From JBHEKP01 sp041859375 (GTDB taxonomy: Bacteria > Hydrogenedentota > Hydrogenedentia > Hydrogenedentales > CAITNO01), in assembly GCA_041859375.1 (NCBI GenBank), contig JBHEKP010000299.1, positions 1 to 23,049 of the forward strand: 23,049 bases of DNA, given 5' to 3'. Under the pieces are notes generated by a model. The model was not told the DNA's origin. It did no database searches and was given only the letters and a program-made list of their open reading frames with translations. The position numbers and the translations under genes are program-made. Shown here piece by piece: positions 1 through 7,892 of the stretch. The stretch's first letter is position 1. Each line of letters starts with the position of its first letter.

Positions 1-27
1 TCCTCGACCTGTGGGTTGGGGATCACT

Positions 28-44
28 GGGCGCATGAAGCGCCC
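28..44 (-). terminator. Weak stem-loop downstream of the PilZ gene
   Basis: A perfect 6-bp inverted repeat (GGGCGC / GCGCCC) with a 5-base loop lies about 20 bases past the stop codon of the PilZ-domain gene. No T-run follows on the minus strand, so it may be an mRNA 3'-end stabilising structure or chance rather than an intrinsic terminator. Confidence 0.25.
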
Positions 45-63
45 TGAGGGAGAAAGCGGAGTC

Positions 64-489
64 TTAGACGGCCGCGAGCGTTGGCCGCGCGCTGGGGCGG
101 TGCAGGAAGCCGTCAATGCTGGCCCGTTCGTCATCGCGCAAGTCCAGAAAGCGCACACCGAAGTGGTGCAACCGGTTCGGCATTGGAGCCACCCAGCATA
201 CCGTCCCTTTACACTCGACAGTCGGGTGCGAAGGTCCAAGTTGAAGACGCACGAGTACGCGCTCGCCGACGTTCACGGGCTTGATGCTACTGAATTGGGC
301 GCCTTCCGGAGCCATATCCACGGACACCATGCCGCGCGTAGCGTCATCGCCGTTGAATTGCAGCCAAGCGCACACGCCGACTCGCCGTCGTTGGTGGCGC
401 CGCTGCTCTGTTTTGTTGTGTTTGTTCATATATATAAGCTCGGCACGAATGCCGGAGTCCCCGAAATCGAAAATCACCAGTGGCCTCAT
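64..489 (-). CDS. PilZ-domain protein (putative c-di-GMP effector)
   Basis: A small single-domain cytosolic protein of 141 residues. The N-terminal arginine cluster RRHQRRR (residues 30-36) gives the RxxxR half of the PilZ c-di-GMP site. About 25 residues later comes DMAPEG (58-63), in the place of the usual D/NxSxxG half with Ala for the Ser. The rest has the beta-barrel pattern of PilZ, including a GVRFLDL strand near the end. PilZ proteins bind c-di-GMP and act on motility, polysaccharide export or other partners; nothing here identifies the partner. The start is uncertain: the ATG at 489 gives an unusual 20-residue extension, while the ATG at 429 puts the arginine motif about ten residues from the N-terminus, as in many PilZ proteins. 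Neither has a clear Shine-Dalgarno sequence. There is no other c-di-GMP gene in the window. Confidence 0.8.
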   Translation of the reverse strand: MRPLVIFDFGDSGIRAELIYMNKHNKTEQRRHQRRRVGVCAWLQFNGDDATRGMVSVDMAPEGAQFSSIKPVNVGERVLVRLQLGPSHPTVECKGTVCWVAPMPNRLHHFGVRFLDLRDDERASIDGFLHRPSARPTLAAV

Positions 490-884
490 GAAACTTCGTT
501 AATCCCTTCACCGGGCTAAGAGTTGCGTCTCGCACCTTGCTTGCAGCGATCGCCAATAGGACGAATTTCCTGCAAAAAAGGTTTATAGCCCAGATGACAT
601 GCTTTGGGTAATGAACACGGATGCGAGGGAAAAAGTTCCCGCGATTCGTGCAGTGGGTGGACAACCCGTTACTCATTATCGGAGAGTATGCGCACTTTTC
701 CACGAAGCCCGATATGCGGATTACCTATTGCGAGGCAAACATCTAAGGGGCTTTCGGGTCTCCAATCTCGAATACCACTGCAATCGATGCGTGCGGCGTC
801 CCACTAGTTTTTCAGATCGGGCGAGAAAGAACCGAGGGCGGCGCGGTGCGTCGCCCTCGGAAGAGAAAACTCGCTATCGTAGAG
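490..884. other. Intergenic region, no gene seen
   Basis: These 395 bases separate the PilZ gene from the end of the radical SAM gene. The open frames crossing it have no recognisable protein character and mixed codon use. It holds the radical SAM terminator hairpin (832-860). Going towards the PilZ gene there is a loose TTACCC-N18-TATAAA promoter-like pair at roughly 572-601 (minus strand), too weak to call. I looked for a small RiPP-type precursor peptide for the radical SAM enzyme and found none I could support. Confidence 0.5.
832..860 (-). terminator. Rho-independent terminator of the radical SAM gene
   Basis: A perfect 9-bp inverted repeat (CCGAGGGCG at 832-840, CGCCCTCGG at 852-860) has an 11-base loop. 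On the minus strand it is followed by TTCTTTCT. It lies 24 bases past the radical SAM stop codon, the expected place for an intrinsic terminator. Confidence 0.65.
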
Positions 885-2210
885 TCACAGCGCCCAGGCT
901 TCGTCCTCAATTTCAACAACTTTGTCTTGCTCTTTGATGAAGAGCGTGGGGTCGGTTGTGCTGGGGATATCGGTGATGGGTTTTGCCTCGTCCATGCCGA
1001 ATAGGTTGGCGTAGTCGCCGTGGAACCCGTCGCAGATGCCGCGCGCGGAGCACTGTTCGCAAGCGGTGTGGTATTGGTAGCCGGCGTCGTGCTTGGCGCG
1101 GATGATTGCTTCCTCGCGATACATGGTTTCTTTGCCGCGAACGGCCTGTTCGATGCGAGCCAGGACGTGCTGACCTCCGAATCCGAAACGGGCAAGCACG
1201 GGGTGCTGGGCGGCCCAATCTCTGATGGAATGCGCAGACAACATGATGCGGCGGTCCTTCGGGCCCATGCGGAATGCAGGGACGAGGCCCCCTTCCTTCA
1301 TGCGCTGCGGCTGCTGTCCGGTCCACATCCAGCTCTGATAGTCCCACTCGTGGTGGTCGTAGGAGAGCTGCTGGAAATTGTAGAAGTTCTTGCGATGGCG
1401 TTTTTCGGCGAAGCACAACGGCAGGTAACGGACGTTGCACTCGATGCCCGCTGCTTCGAGCATGTCCATCGCTTCGGTCAGATAGGGCTTGATCTCGGAG
1501 TAGCGGGCGACATTGTCGTGGGTGCGGATACCGGTTTCCTGATCTTCAAATGGATTGAAGGCGAGGTAATTGACCGCATTCGCGCCGTAGTCGATTGCCT
1601 TCTGAGCGATCTGCGGAAGGATCGGCGTGACGGGTTTGGACATCGTGCAGTTGAATCGAAATGGAATGCCCAGATCTTTCATGAGCCCGATGGAGGTGGT
1701 GATCTTTTCGTATGCGCCCTTCTTGCATACGACTTCGTCGTGGATATCGCCAATCCCGTGCAGACTGCACAAAAAATCGCGGACGCCGGCGTCGCGGAAT
1801 TTCTCGAGGTTGCCGGGTTTTGCGAGGTGTAGTCCGTTGGTGATGAGCGTGGGAATCAAGCCTATCTTGCGGCAATGCGAGATCAGATCGAGGATCTGCG
1901 GATAGATCGTCGGCTCGCCGCCCTGGATGTCGATGGCCGTACACCCATAGAAGTCGTGTAGGATCGTGCACATCGACTTTGCTTTTTCGATATCCATGAA
2001 CGGGTGTTCCGGATGGTGAGCGTTGTCGATACGATTGAGGAAATAGCAGAAATAGCATCTGAGATTGCAGGTCTGGCCGAGCCACATCACGGCCCGCTTT
2101 GTTAGGACCCGCTTGCGGGTTTTTTTCAGATGCGTCTTATGGCCATTCCCGGTGGAGGAATGCTTCTCCCCGGATAGTGCCTGCTCCGCTGGCGCGATTT
2201 CCGTCGACAT
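885..2210 (-). CDS. Radical SAM enzyme with C-terminal SPASM/Twitch-like iron-sulfur region
   Basis: A 441-residue radical SAM protein. After a basic N-terminal tail, C48xxxC52xxC55 (CNLRCYFC) binds the [4Fe-4S] cluster that cleaves S-adenosylmethionine. GGEPTIYP follows about 45 residues later as the SAM-contacting GGE motif, and the barrel strands continue with LITNGL and FLCSLHG. C258 and C266 in the middle, and C384xxC387xxxxxC393 near the end, look like ligands of an auxiliary SPASM or Twitch cluster, but the position of the usual last Cys (CxxxC) is His397. SPASM enzymes modify peptides or proteins, or act in cofactor synthesis; the substrate cannot be told here. The start is well set: GGGAGG sits 7 bases before the ATG. 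The gene stands alone, divergent from the glycosyltransferase, with its own terminator. No peptide substrate gene or partner maturase is adjacent. Confidence 0.88.
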   Translation of the reverse strand: MSTEIAPAEQALSGEKHSSTGNGHKTHLKKTRKRVLTKRAVMWLGQTCNLRCYFCYFLNRIDNAHHPEHPFMDIEKAKSMCTILHDFYGCTAIDIQGGEPTIYPQILDLISHCRKIGLIPTLITNGLHLAKPGNLEKFRDAGVRDFLCSLHGIGDIHDEVVCKKGAYEKITTSIGLMKDLGIPFRFNCTMSKPVTPILPQIAQKAIDYGANAVNYLAFNPFEDQETGIRTHDNVARYSEIKPYLTEAMDMLEAAGIECNVRYLPLCFAEKRHRKNFYNFQQLSYDHHEWDYQSWMWTGQQPQRMKEGGLVPAFRMGPKDRRIMLSAHSIRDWAAQHPVLARFGFGGQHVLARIEQAVRGKETMYREEAIIRAKHDAGYQYHTACEQCSARGICDGFHGDYANLFGMDEAKPITDIPSTTDPTLFIKEQDKVVEIEDEAWAL

Positions 2211-2217
2211 CCTTTCG

Positions 2218-2223
2218 CCTCCC
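2218..2223 (-). promoter_or_regulatory. Shine-Dalgarno site fixing the radical SAM start
   Basis: GGGAGG on the minus strand lies 7 bases before the ATG at 2208-2210, which decides this start codon. Confidence 0.7.
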
Positions 2224-2230
2224 TCAATAC

Positions 2231-2236
2231 ATTATA
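2231..2236 (-). promoter_or_regulatory. Candidate -10 box upstream of the radical SAM gene
   Basis: A perfect TATAAT on the minus strand lies 21 bases upstream of the radical SAM ATG. There is no good -35 hexamer at 16-18 bases (the sequence there is near CAAGTA). Transcription from it would begin almost at the Shine-Dalgarno sequence. It is therefore only a weak candidate. Confidence 0.3.
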
Positions 2237-2640
2237 TGCTCTTACGAAATAAGTACTTGCGACGACACAGGGCACGACCCGAGCAGGCAACTAAGGGCCA
2301 GAGAGTAAACATCTACGCCCGGCAAGATGTTCCTGCTGGAACACGATTGGCGACATGGCTGATGGTCGCCCATTCGGGCGCACGGTCCAGGTTTGACGAC
2401 TCGCGCGAGTAGACGAGAACCCTCAGCTTAAAACAAGGGTAGCAGACGATCGGGTAAAAGGCAAGGCATCGCGGGGTCGTGAGTGGTCATGAGCGAGCAG
2501 CAACTGCCATGCTTGCGTCTTTTGACTTCTCATACCTACGGCACTCTGTTGAGCGCATCTTCCGTGGAGAACGAATATGAACCGGCGCGTATGTATCAAA
2601 AGTGCAAATGCGCTAGAATGCGCGGGGGGCAATTGAGCCT

Positions 2641-3564
2641 ATGAAAATCACATTCGTCATACCGGTATATAACGAACGGGAAACACTGGAACCGTTGGTC
2701 GCGGGGATCACGGAGTTTGTGCTTCCGCATGAACATCGGATTCTGTTTGTCGACGACGGAAGCCGGGACGGTTCGTACGACACGATGTGCGCGTTGCGCG
2801 AGAAGTATCCGGCCATCGAGATTCTCCGGTTGCGGGGCAATTTCGGGAAGTCGGCAGCGCTAGCCGCGGGGTTTGCGCATGTGGACGGCGACCTGGTGTT
2901 CACCATGGATTCGGACCTGCAAGATGAACCCAAAGAGATTCCGCGGTTCATCGCGAAACTGGAAGAAGGGTACGACGTCGTGTGCGGATGGAAGGCCGTG
3001 CGTCACGATCCGTGGCACAAGACGTTTCCGTCGCACCTCTACAATCGGTTTGTGTCGTGGCTCTTCGATGTGCCGTTGCACGACGTGAATTGCGGGTTCA
3101 AGGTATTTCGCGCGGATGTGGTGAAGCGCATTCAAGTTTACGGAGAAATGCACCGGCTCATTCCCGTCATGGCGCACACGTTGAACTATCGCGTGGGCGA
3201 AATCCCGGTCGAACACCACCGCCGCCAGTATGGAGTTTCGAAATATGGTTTTGAGCGGTTTTCGCGCGGTGCTATTGATGTTTTGACGATGTGGTTCTTG
3301 CGGCGCCACTCCCAGGCGCCGGCGCACTTCTTCGGAAAGTTGGGGTTCTGGCAGTTCGTTGCAGGGTCGCTAGCCGTCTTGACTGGCATCGTCTCGTGGT
3401 TCGCGTGGTCGCAAGCGGCAGGGGCGGGGCTATGTGCGGCGGGGATGGTTGTGTGCTCCACGGGGGCGCTCACGGTGAGCCTCGGTCTCTTGGCGGAACT
3501 CGTGCTGCACCATTTCGTGCGAATCGATCCCGCGGTCTACATCGCGGAGAACAACGGTTCCTGA
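2641..3564 (+). CDS. Family 2 glycosyltransferase, polyprenyl-phosphate (DPM1/GtrB-like) type
   Basis: A 307-residue GT-A fold transferase that probably moves a sugar from a nucleotide donor onto a polyprenyl phosphate at the inner membrane face. VIPVYNE lies at the N-terminus, DDGS at 38-41 binds the nucleotide, NFGK at 67-70 matches the GtrB/DPM1 class, and DSDLQDEP at 90-97 holds the metal-binding DxD and the DLQD signature of this subfamily. The VNCGFKVF segment, about 60 residues later, is also typical. Two hydrophobic helices at about 233-255 and 262-293 anchor the C-terminus, as in GtrB and ArnC-like proteins. Length is normal for the family. A G-run lies about 11 bases before the ATG. 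It is the only plus-strand gene in the left half and ends 6 bases from the stop of the convergent response regulator. The sugar and the acceptor pathway are not shown by the neighbours. Confidence 0.88.
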   Translation: MKITFVIPVYNERETLEPLVAGITEFVLPHEHRILFVDDGSRDGSYDTMCALREKYPAIEILRLRGNFGKSAALAAGFAHVDGDLVFTMDSDLQDEPKEIPRFIAKLEEGYDVVCGWKAVRHDPWHKTFPSHLYNRFVSWLFDVPLHDVNCGFKVFRADVVKRIQVYGEMHRLIPVMAHTLNYRVGEIPVEHHRRQYGVSKYGFERFSRGAIDVLTMWFLRRHSQAPAHFFGKLGFWQFVAGSLAVLTGIVSWFAWSQAAGAGLCAAGMVVCSTGALTVSLGLLAELVLHHFVRIDPAVYIAENNGS

Positions 3565-3570
3565 GACGGG

Positions 3571-3996
3571 CTACGGCTTGGGCGCGTCGGGGGCGTTGAC
3601 GTCTTCCCACCAGTCTTCGCGGGAGAGAGCTTGCCAGTAGGCTTGCTCGAAGATGCGGGAGAACTTTCGCAGGCTAAAGGGTTTCGGGATGTAGCCGTCC
3701 GCGCCGGCCTTCAGGGCCTCTTGTATCGGGTGGGTGCCATCGTAGGCCGTCATAAGGAGGATGCCGATCCGGGGATAGGTCGCGCGCGTGACGCGGAGCA
3801 ATTCGAAGCCGTTCATCCCAGACATATTGATATCGCTGACAAGCAAGTCGAATTCGCTTTCGCGAAGCGCGGCGACGGCCTCGTCTCCGCTAGAGCATGT
3901 GCGGACCGCATACCCTCGGGACTCAAGGTAACTCCCCAGGAGCTCCGGGATCTCGGGATCGTCGTCGACGACAAGTACGCGAAGGTGCTTAATCAT
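3571..3996 (-). CDS. Stand-alone response regulator receiver (RR1), last gene of the ATPase operon
   Basis: A 141-residue CheY-like receiver with the full phosphorylation site: acidic D11-D13, phospho-acceptor D55 (SDINMSG), T83 (LLMTAYD) and K105 (PKPF). There is no DNA-binding or enzymatic output domain. A short tail of about 30 residues after the receiver reads KFS..FE..YW..LSR.DWWE. RR2 at 13171 has the same tail and the same residue numbering, so the two are paralogues. The ATG at 3996 is 9 bases after the subunit D stop, with an AGGTGG sequence overlapping that stop, so it is very probably translated from the ATPase mRNA. No histidine kinase lies in the window. It may be a phosphorylation-dependent protein-binding switch acting on the ATPase or its expression; that role is inference from position only. 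Confidence 0.88.
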   Translation of the reverse strand: MIKHLRVLVVDDDPEIPELLGSYLESRGYAVRTCSSGDEAVAALRESEFDLLVSDINMSGMNGFELLRVTRATYPRIGILLMTAYDGTHPIQEALKAGADGYIPKPFSLRKFSRIFEQAYWQALSREDWWEDVNAPDAPKP

Positions 3997-4005
3997 ACCG
4001 TTGCG

Positions 4006-4638
4006 TCAGCCACCTTGCGCGAGGCGTTGTTCTTTGATTTTCATCAAGCGGCTCGTATTCGACCTCTCCATCTCATCCAACTTGCTCTTGATGTACTTGA
4101 TGGTATCCGACATGCGCGGAATGAACGTGTGCTCAAGGGCATTCACGCGCCGTCGCGTCTTTTCGATTTCTTCGCACAACAAGCGCACAGTCTGTTCGAG
4201 CTCCGCCATCTTTAACAGGCTGGGCAAGAATTGTTTTAGGTCGTCAATTGCGGTATCCAATTCCAGAGGCGTATGAATGCGCGAGTATCCCCCGGTCGAT
4301 TTTCCGAATGCCACTTCAAGATGCGGAATGACGACGCTCATGATGCGCCGGGGCTTTTGCGCTATCTCAAGTTCTTGCCGCGTGCGCTCGAGGGCGTCCT
4401 CGATAACGAGACGCGACGAAGTCACTTCCGCCAGCACGAAGAGCTTCAGAACTTGGGGCAGTTCGGCATCGACGGCAAGCCGGGCCTCCTTGTAGGCCTT
4501 GGCGAGTTGCATGAACTCTTTCATAAGCCCATCGAGCTTGTCTTTCAGGAGTTTGTGCCCACGAATGGCCACGACGAGCCTGCGCCGCAACCGGAGCAGC
4601 TCCATTCGGGTCGGATTTACCGCCAAGCGAGTAGCCAT
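4006..4638 (-). CDS. ntpD: V/A-type ATPase subunit D (central rotor stalk)
   Basis: A 210-residue subunit D that forms the long coiled-coil axle inside the A3B3 head and couples ATP turnover to c-ring rotation. The N-terminal NPTRMELLRLRRRL and the RGHKLLKDK sequence are family hallmarks, as is the C-terminal E..RRRVNALE....IP repeat. The whole protein is helical with two long heptad regions (about 10-70 and 145-205), joined by a shorter middle domain. Length is typical. It follows subunit B after a 59-base A+T-rich gap and precedes RR1 by 9 bases. The Shine-Dalgarno sequence is weak (AAGAG close to the ATG). Codon use is mixed, with many A/T third positions, unlike the strongly G/C-ending codons of subunit A. 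Confidence 0.95.
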   Translation of the reverse strand: MATRLAVNPTRMELLRLRRRLVVAIRGHKLLKDKLDGLMKEFMQLAKAYKEARLAVDAELPQVLKLFVLAEVTSSRLVIEDALERTRQELEIAQKPRRIMSVVIPHLEVAFGKSTGGYSRIHTPLELDTAIDDLKQFLPSLLKMAELEQTVRLLCEEIEKTRRRVNALEHTFIPRMSDTIKYIKSKLDEMERSNTSRLMKIKEQRLAQGG

Positions 4639-4697
4639 GATCTCTTACGTCTCACATTCCAAATATTGAACCAAGAAATACTCTAGCACATCCATGC

Positions 4698-6089
4698 CTA
4701 TGCGCTTGCGGTCTTTGCGTGGGGGTGATACTTCTCGATCCACGCATCGCGAATGCGCTTGAGTTCGCCGCGAGGAAGCAATGCAAGGAGATCCCATCCT
4801 ATCGATAGGCTTTCCTCGATGGTTCTGTTTTCGTCTTCGCCCTGGGTCACGAATTTTGCTTCGAACTCATCGGCGAACTTCACGAACAGCAGGTCCGTTT
4901 CGCTCAAGGCGGATTCACCCAGCACAACAGCAAGCTCTTTGGCGTTCTTGCCGCGGGCGTAAGCCGAGTACAACTGGTTCATCACGTCCGCGTGGTCTTC
5001 ACGCGTCTTGCCGTTTCCGATGCCCTTGTCCTTCAGGCGCGACAGGGACGGGAGGACGTCCACCGGCGGGTAGATGCCTTGGGTATGTATCGGGCGGCTC
5101 AGGATTACCTGGCCCTCCGTGATGTATCCGGTAAGGTCGGGAATAGGGTGCGTCTTGTCGTCCTCGGGCATGGTCAAGACCGGGATTTGCGTGATTGATC
5201 CGCCCTTGCCTTTAATGCGCCCTGCGCGTTCGTACAAGGTCGATAAGTCGGTATAGAGGTAGCCGGGATAGCCGCGGCGGCCGGGGACTTCCTTGCGAGC
5301 AGCGGAGATCTCGCGCAAGGCATCGCAGTAGTTGGTCAAGTCCGTGAGGATGACCAGCACGTGCATGCCCTTCTCGTAGGCGAGGAATTCCGCCGCGGTC
5401 AGGGCGATGCGCGGAATGGCGATGCGCTCGATGGGCGGGTCGTCGGCGAGGTTGATGAATAGCACGGCGCGCTCGATTGCGCCGGTGCGGCGGAAGTCGG
5501 CCTGGAAGAATTCGGCCTCCTCGAAGGTGATGCCCATGGCGGCGAAGATCACGGCGAATTTCTCGCCGCCCTTCCGGGTCTGCGCCTGGCGGGCGATCTG
5601 CGCGGCGAGCCGCGAGTGGGGCAGGCCGGAGCCGGAGAAGATGGGCAGCTTCTGGCCGCGCACGAGCGTGTTCAGCAGGTCAATCGTGGAGATGCCCGTC
5701 TGGATGAACTCGTTCGGATAGTCGCGGGCGAATGGGTTCATCGGGTTGCCGTTGATGTTCACCCATTTTTCGGGGATGATTTCCGGCCCGTTGTCGATGG
5801 GGCGGCCGCCGCCGTCGAAGATGCGGCCGAGCATGTCCTCGCTCACGCCGAGCTCCTGGGACTTGCCCAGGAATTTGACGGTGAGCGCCTCGGGCGCGAG
5901 GCCGCTGGTGCCCTCGAAGACCTGGACCACCGCCTTGTCGCCGCTCACCTCGAGCACGCGGCCGCGGCGCATCTCGCCGCCGTCGAGCTTGATGTCGGTG
6001 AGCTCGCCGTAGGTGATCCCCTCGACGCCCTCGACCATCACAAGGGGCCCGATGATTTGTCTTGCTGTGCGGTATTCTCTGGTAACCAT
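4698..6089 (-). CDS. ntpB: V/A-type ATPase subunit B (regulatory, non-catalytic)
   Basis: A 463-residue subunit B that alternates with subunit A in the hexameric head. It has the alpha/beta ATPase fold, but where A has a Walker A loop it carries SGSGLPH (152-158), which cannot act as a normal P-loop; this marks it as B. The N-terminal beta-barrel (1-75), ISTIDLLNTLVRGQKLPIFS, the RRGYPGYLYTDL segment and the TLYERAGR region are all as expected, and length is normal. It starts 38 bases after subunit A. The gene changes composition along its length: the part coding for the N-terminal half is dominated by G/C-ending codons like subunit A, while the C-terminal half (below about 5400) has ordinary mixed third positions like D and RR1. 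Confidence 0.96.
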   Translation of the reverse strand: MVTREYRTARQIIGPLVMVEGVEGITYGELTDIKLDGGEMRRGRVLEVSGDKAVVQVFEGTSGLAPEALTVKFLGKSQELGVSEDMLGRIFDGGGRPIDNGPEIIPEKWVNINGNPMNPFARDYPNEFIQTGISTIDLLNTLVRGQKLPIFSGSGLPHSRLAAQIARQAQTRKGGEKFAVIFAAMGITFEEAEFFQADFRRTGAIERAVLFINLADDPPIERIAIPRIALTAAEFLAYEKGMHVLVILTDLTNYCDALREISAARKEVPGRRGYPGYLYTDLSTLYERAGRIKGKGGSITQIPVLTMPEDDKTHPIPDLTGYITEGQVILSRPIHTQGIYPPVDVLPSLSRLKDKGIGNGKTREDHADVMNQLYSAYARGKNAKELAVVLGESALSETDLLFVKFADEFEAKFVTQGEDENRTIEESLSIGWDLLALLPRGELKRIRDAWIEKYHPHAKTASA

Positions 6090-6127
6090 GCTTCCCGTTC
6101 TCTATCGTTTGGGCTTGCGCCGCAGTG

Positions 6128-7888
6128 TCAGTGCCTGGGCAGCGCCGCAACGGCCGCCGCAACCTTTGCCTTGAGCGCGTCGAACGCGGAGGGGTCGTCC
6201 TCCGGGAGCAGGCGCGCCTTTGAAATGTCCTCAAGCACGTCGAGGGTGAGCAGCGCGTTCAGGGACGCGCCCTCGGCCAGCGCGGGGCGCGCCGTGTCCT
6301 CGTAGTGCAGGATAAGCTGGAGCAGCCGGAACTGCTTGGGCAGCGAGGTGTAGGTGTCGCGGTCGTCGAAGGCGTTCTGGTGCAGGAAGTCCTCGCGCAC
6401 CATCTTGGCCGTCTGGAGCAGCAGGCGGTCGCCCGCGGCCAGCGCGTCCATGCCCACGAGCCGCACCAGCTCCTCGAGCTCGGCCTCGCGCTGGAGCAGG
6501 CCCATGGCGCGCTTGCGCACGGCCTCCCACTCGGGGCCGATGTTCTTGTTCGCGTAGTCGTCCACCACCGCCTGGTAAAGCGAGTAGGAGGTGAGCCAGT
6601 TGATGGCGGGGAAATGGCGCGCGAAGGCCAGCTTGTCGTCGAGGCCCCAGAACACCTTCACCACCCGGAGGGTGGCCTGGGTGACGGGCTCGGAGAAGTC
6701 GCCGCCCGCGGGGGACACGGCGCCGATGAGCGAAAGGGTTCCGGCGCGGCCGTCGGAGCCGAGGCAGACCACGCTGCCGGAGCGCTCGTAGAACGCGGCG
6801 ATGCGCGAGCCGAGGTAGGCGGGGTAGCCCTCCTCGCCGGGCATCTCCTCCAGGCGGCCCGACATCTCGCGCATGGCCTCGGCCCAGCGCGACGTCGAGT
6901 CGGCCATCAGCGCCACGGAGTAGCCCATGTCGCGGAAGTATTCGGCGATGGTGATGCCCGTGAACACCGACGCCTCGCGGGCCGCCACGGGCATGTTCGA
7001 CGTGTTCGCCACCAGCACGGTGCGCTCCATGAGCGACTCGCCCGAGCGCGGATCCTTGAGGTGCGGGAACTCCATGAGCACGTCGGTCATCTCGTTGCCG
7101 CGCTCGCCGCAGCCCACATACACCACGATGTCCACGTCGGACCACTTGGCGAGCTGGTGCTGCACCACGGTCTTGCCGGAGCCGAAGGGGCCGGGCACGC
7201 AGGCCGTGCCGCCCTTGGTCAGGGGGAAGAACATGTCGACCACGCGCTGGCCCGTGATGAGCGGCACGGAGGGCTGCAGCTTGCGGGCCACGGGCCGCGG
7301 CATGCGCACGGGCCACCGCTGGACCATGGTGACGGAAACGGGGCCGGAGGCGGTGTCAATCACCGCCACCTCGGACTCGACCGTGCCCTTCACCGGGCCG
7401 ATTTTGCGGACGGTTCCGGAGACGCCCGGCGGCACCATGATCTTGTGCACCACCAGGATGCTTTCCCGCACCGTGCCCAGCACGTCGCCGGGGGCGGCGG
7501 CGTCGCCGGCCTTCGCGACCGGCTCAAAGTCCCACACGGCGGAGCGGTCAAGCGCGGGGCTTTCCGCGCCGCGCATGATGAAGTCGCCGAAGTCCCTGCT
7601 CAGGGCGTCGAGCGGCCGCTGCACGCCGTCGTAAATCGAGCGGATCAGGCCGGGGCCAAGCTCCACGCTCAACGGCTCGTTGGTCCGGTACACCGGCTGG
7701 CCGGGTCCGATGCCCTCGGTCTCCTCGTACACCTGGATGGAGTAGACATCGCCCCGGATTTCGATGATCTCACCGAAGAGCTTCAACTCGCCGACGCGCA
7801 CCATCTCGTACATGCGCGCGCCGCTCAGGCCGCGCGCCTGCACCAGGGGTCCGGACACCTTGACCACCACTCCATGCTGATTGCTCAT
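6128..7888 (-). CDS. ntpA: V/A-type ATPase subunit A (catalytic)
   Basis: The 586-residue catalytic subunit of the soluble head, which hydrolyses or makes ATP. Walker A GPFGSGKT lies at 233-240 and the catalytic glutamate is E262 in GCGERGNE. The N-terminal barrel (1-75) is followed by the A-type bulge or non-homologous region (about 110-190, starting near the PALDRSAVWDFEP segment) that distinguishes A from B and from F-type beta. WAEAMREMSGRLEEMPGEEGYPA and the C-terminal helical domain are also typical. Length matches archaeal and bacterial V-type A subunits (about 580-600). The ATG is 4 bases after the subunit F stop, suggesting coupled translation. Codons are almost wholly G/C-ending, the most extreme in the operon. 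Confidence 0.97.
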   Translation of the reverse strand: MSNQHGVVVKVSGPLVQARGLSGARMYEMVRVGELKLFGEIIEIRGDVYSIQVYEETEGIGPGQPVYRTNEPLSVELGPGLIRSIYDGVQRPLDALSRDFGDFIMRGAESPALDRSAVWDFEPVAKAGDAAAPGDVLGTVRESILVVHKIMVPPGVSGTVRKIGPVKGTVESEVAVIDTASGPVSVTMVQRWPVRMPRPVARKLQPSVPLITGQRVVDMFFPLTKGGTACVPGPFGSGKTVVQHQLAKWSDVDIVVYVGCGERGNEMTDVLMEFPHLKDPRSGESLMERTVLVANTSNMPVAAREASVFTGITIAEYFRDMGYSVALMADSTSRWAEAMREMSGRLEEMPGEEGYPAYLGSRIAAFYERSGSVVCLGSDGRAGTLSLIGAVSPAGGDFSEPVTQATLRVVKVFWGLDDKLAFARHFPAINWLTSYSLYQAVVDDYANKNIGPEWEAVRKRAMGLLQREAELEELVRLVGMDALAAGDRLLLQTAKMVREDFLHQNAFDDRDTYTSLPKQFRLLQLILHYEDTARPALAEGASLNALLTLDVLEDISKARLLPEDDPSAFDALKAKVAAAVAALPRH

Positions 7889-7892
7889 AGAT

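Larger units (their letters stand above)
2211..2640. other. Divergent intergenic region between radical SAM and glycosyltransferase genes
   Basis: These 430 bases must hold the promoters of both flanking genes. On the minus strand a TATAAT (2231-2236) lies just upstream of the GGGAGG ribosome site. On the plus strand TAGAAT at 2614-2619 is a possible -10 box with no convincing -35. I see no gene; the short frames here lack protein-like composition. Confidence 0.45.

Noticed and set aside
152..158. A P-loop in ATPase subunit B (residues 152-158 of that protein)
   Set aside because: The sequence is SGSGLPH, without the Lys-Thr of Walker A; this is the normal state of B and not a defect.
490..884. 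RiPP precursor peptide near the radical SAM gene
   Set aside because: Frames in both flanking gaps lack a ribosome site, leader-like sequence or a Cys/Thr/Asn-rich core.
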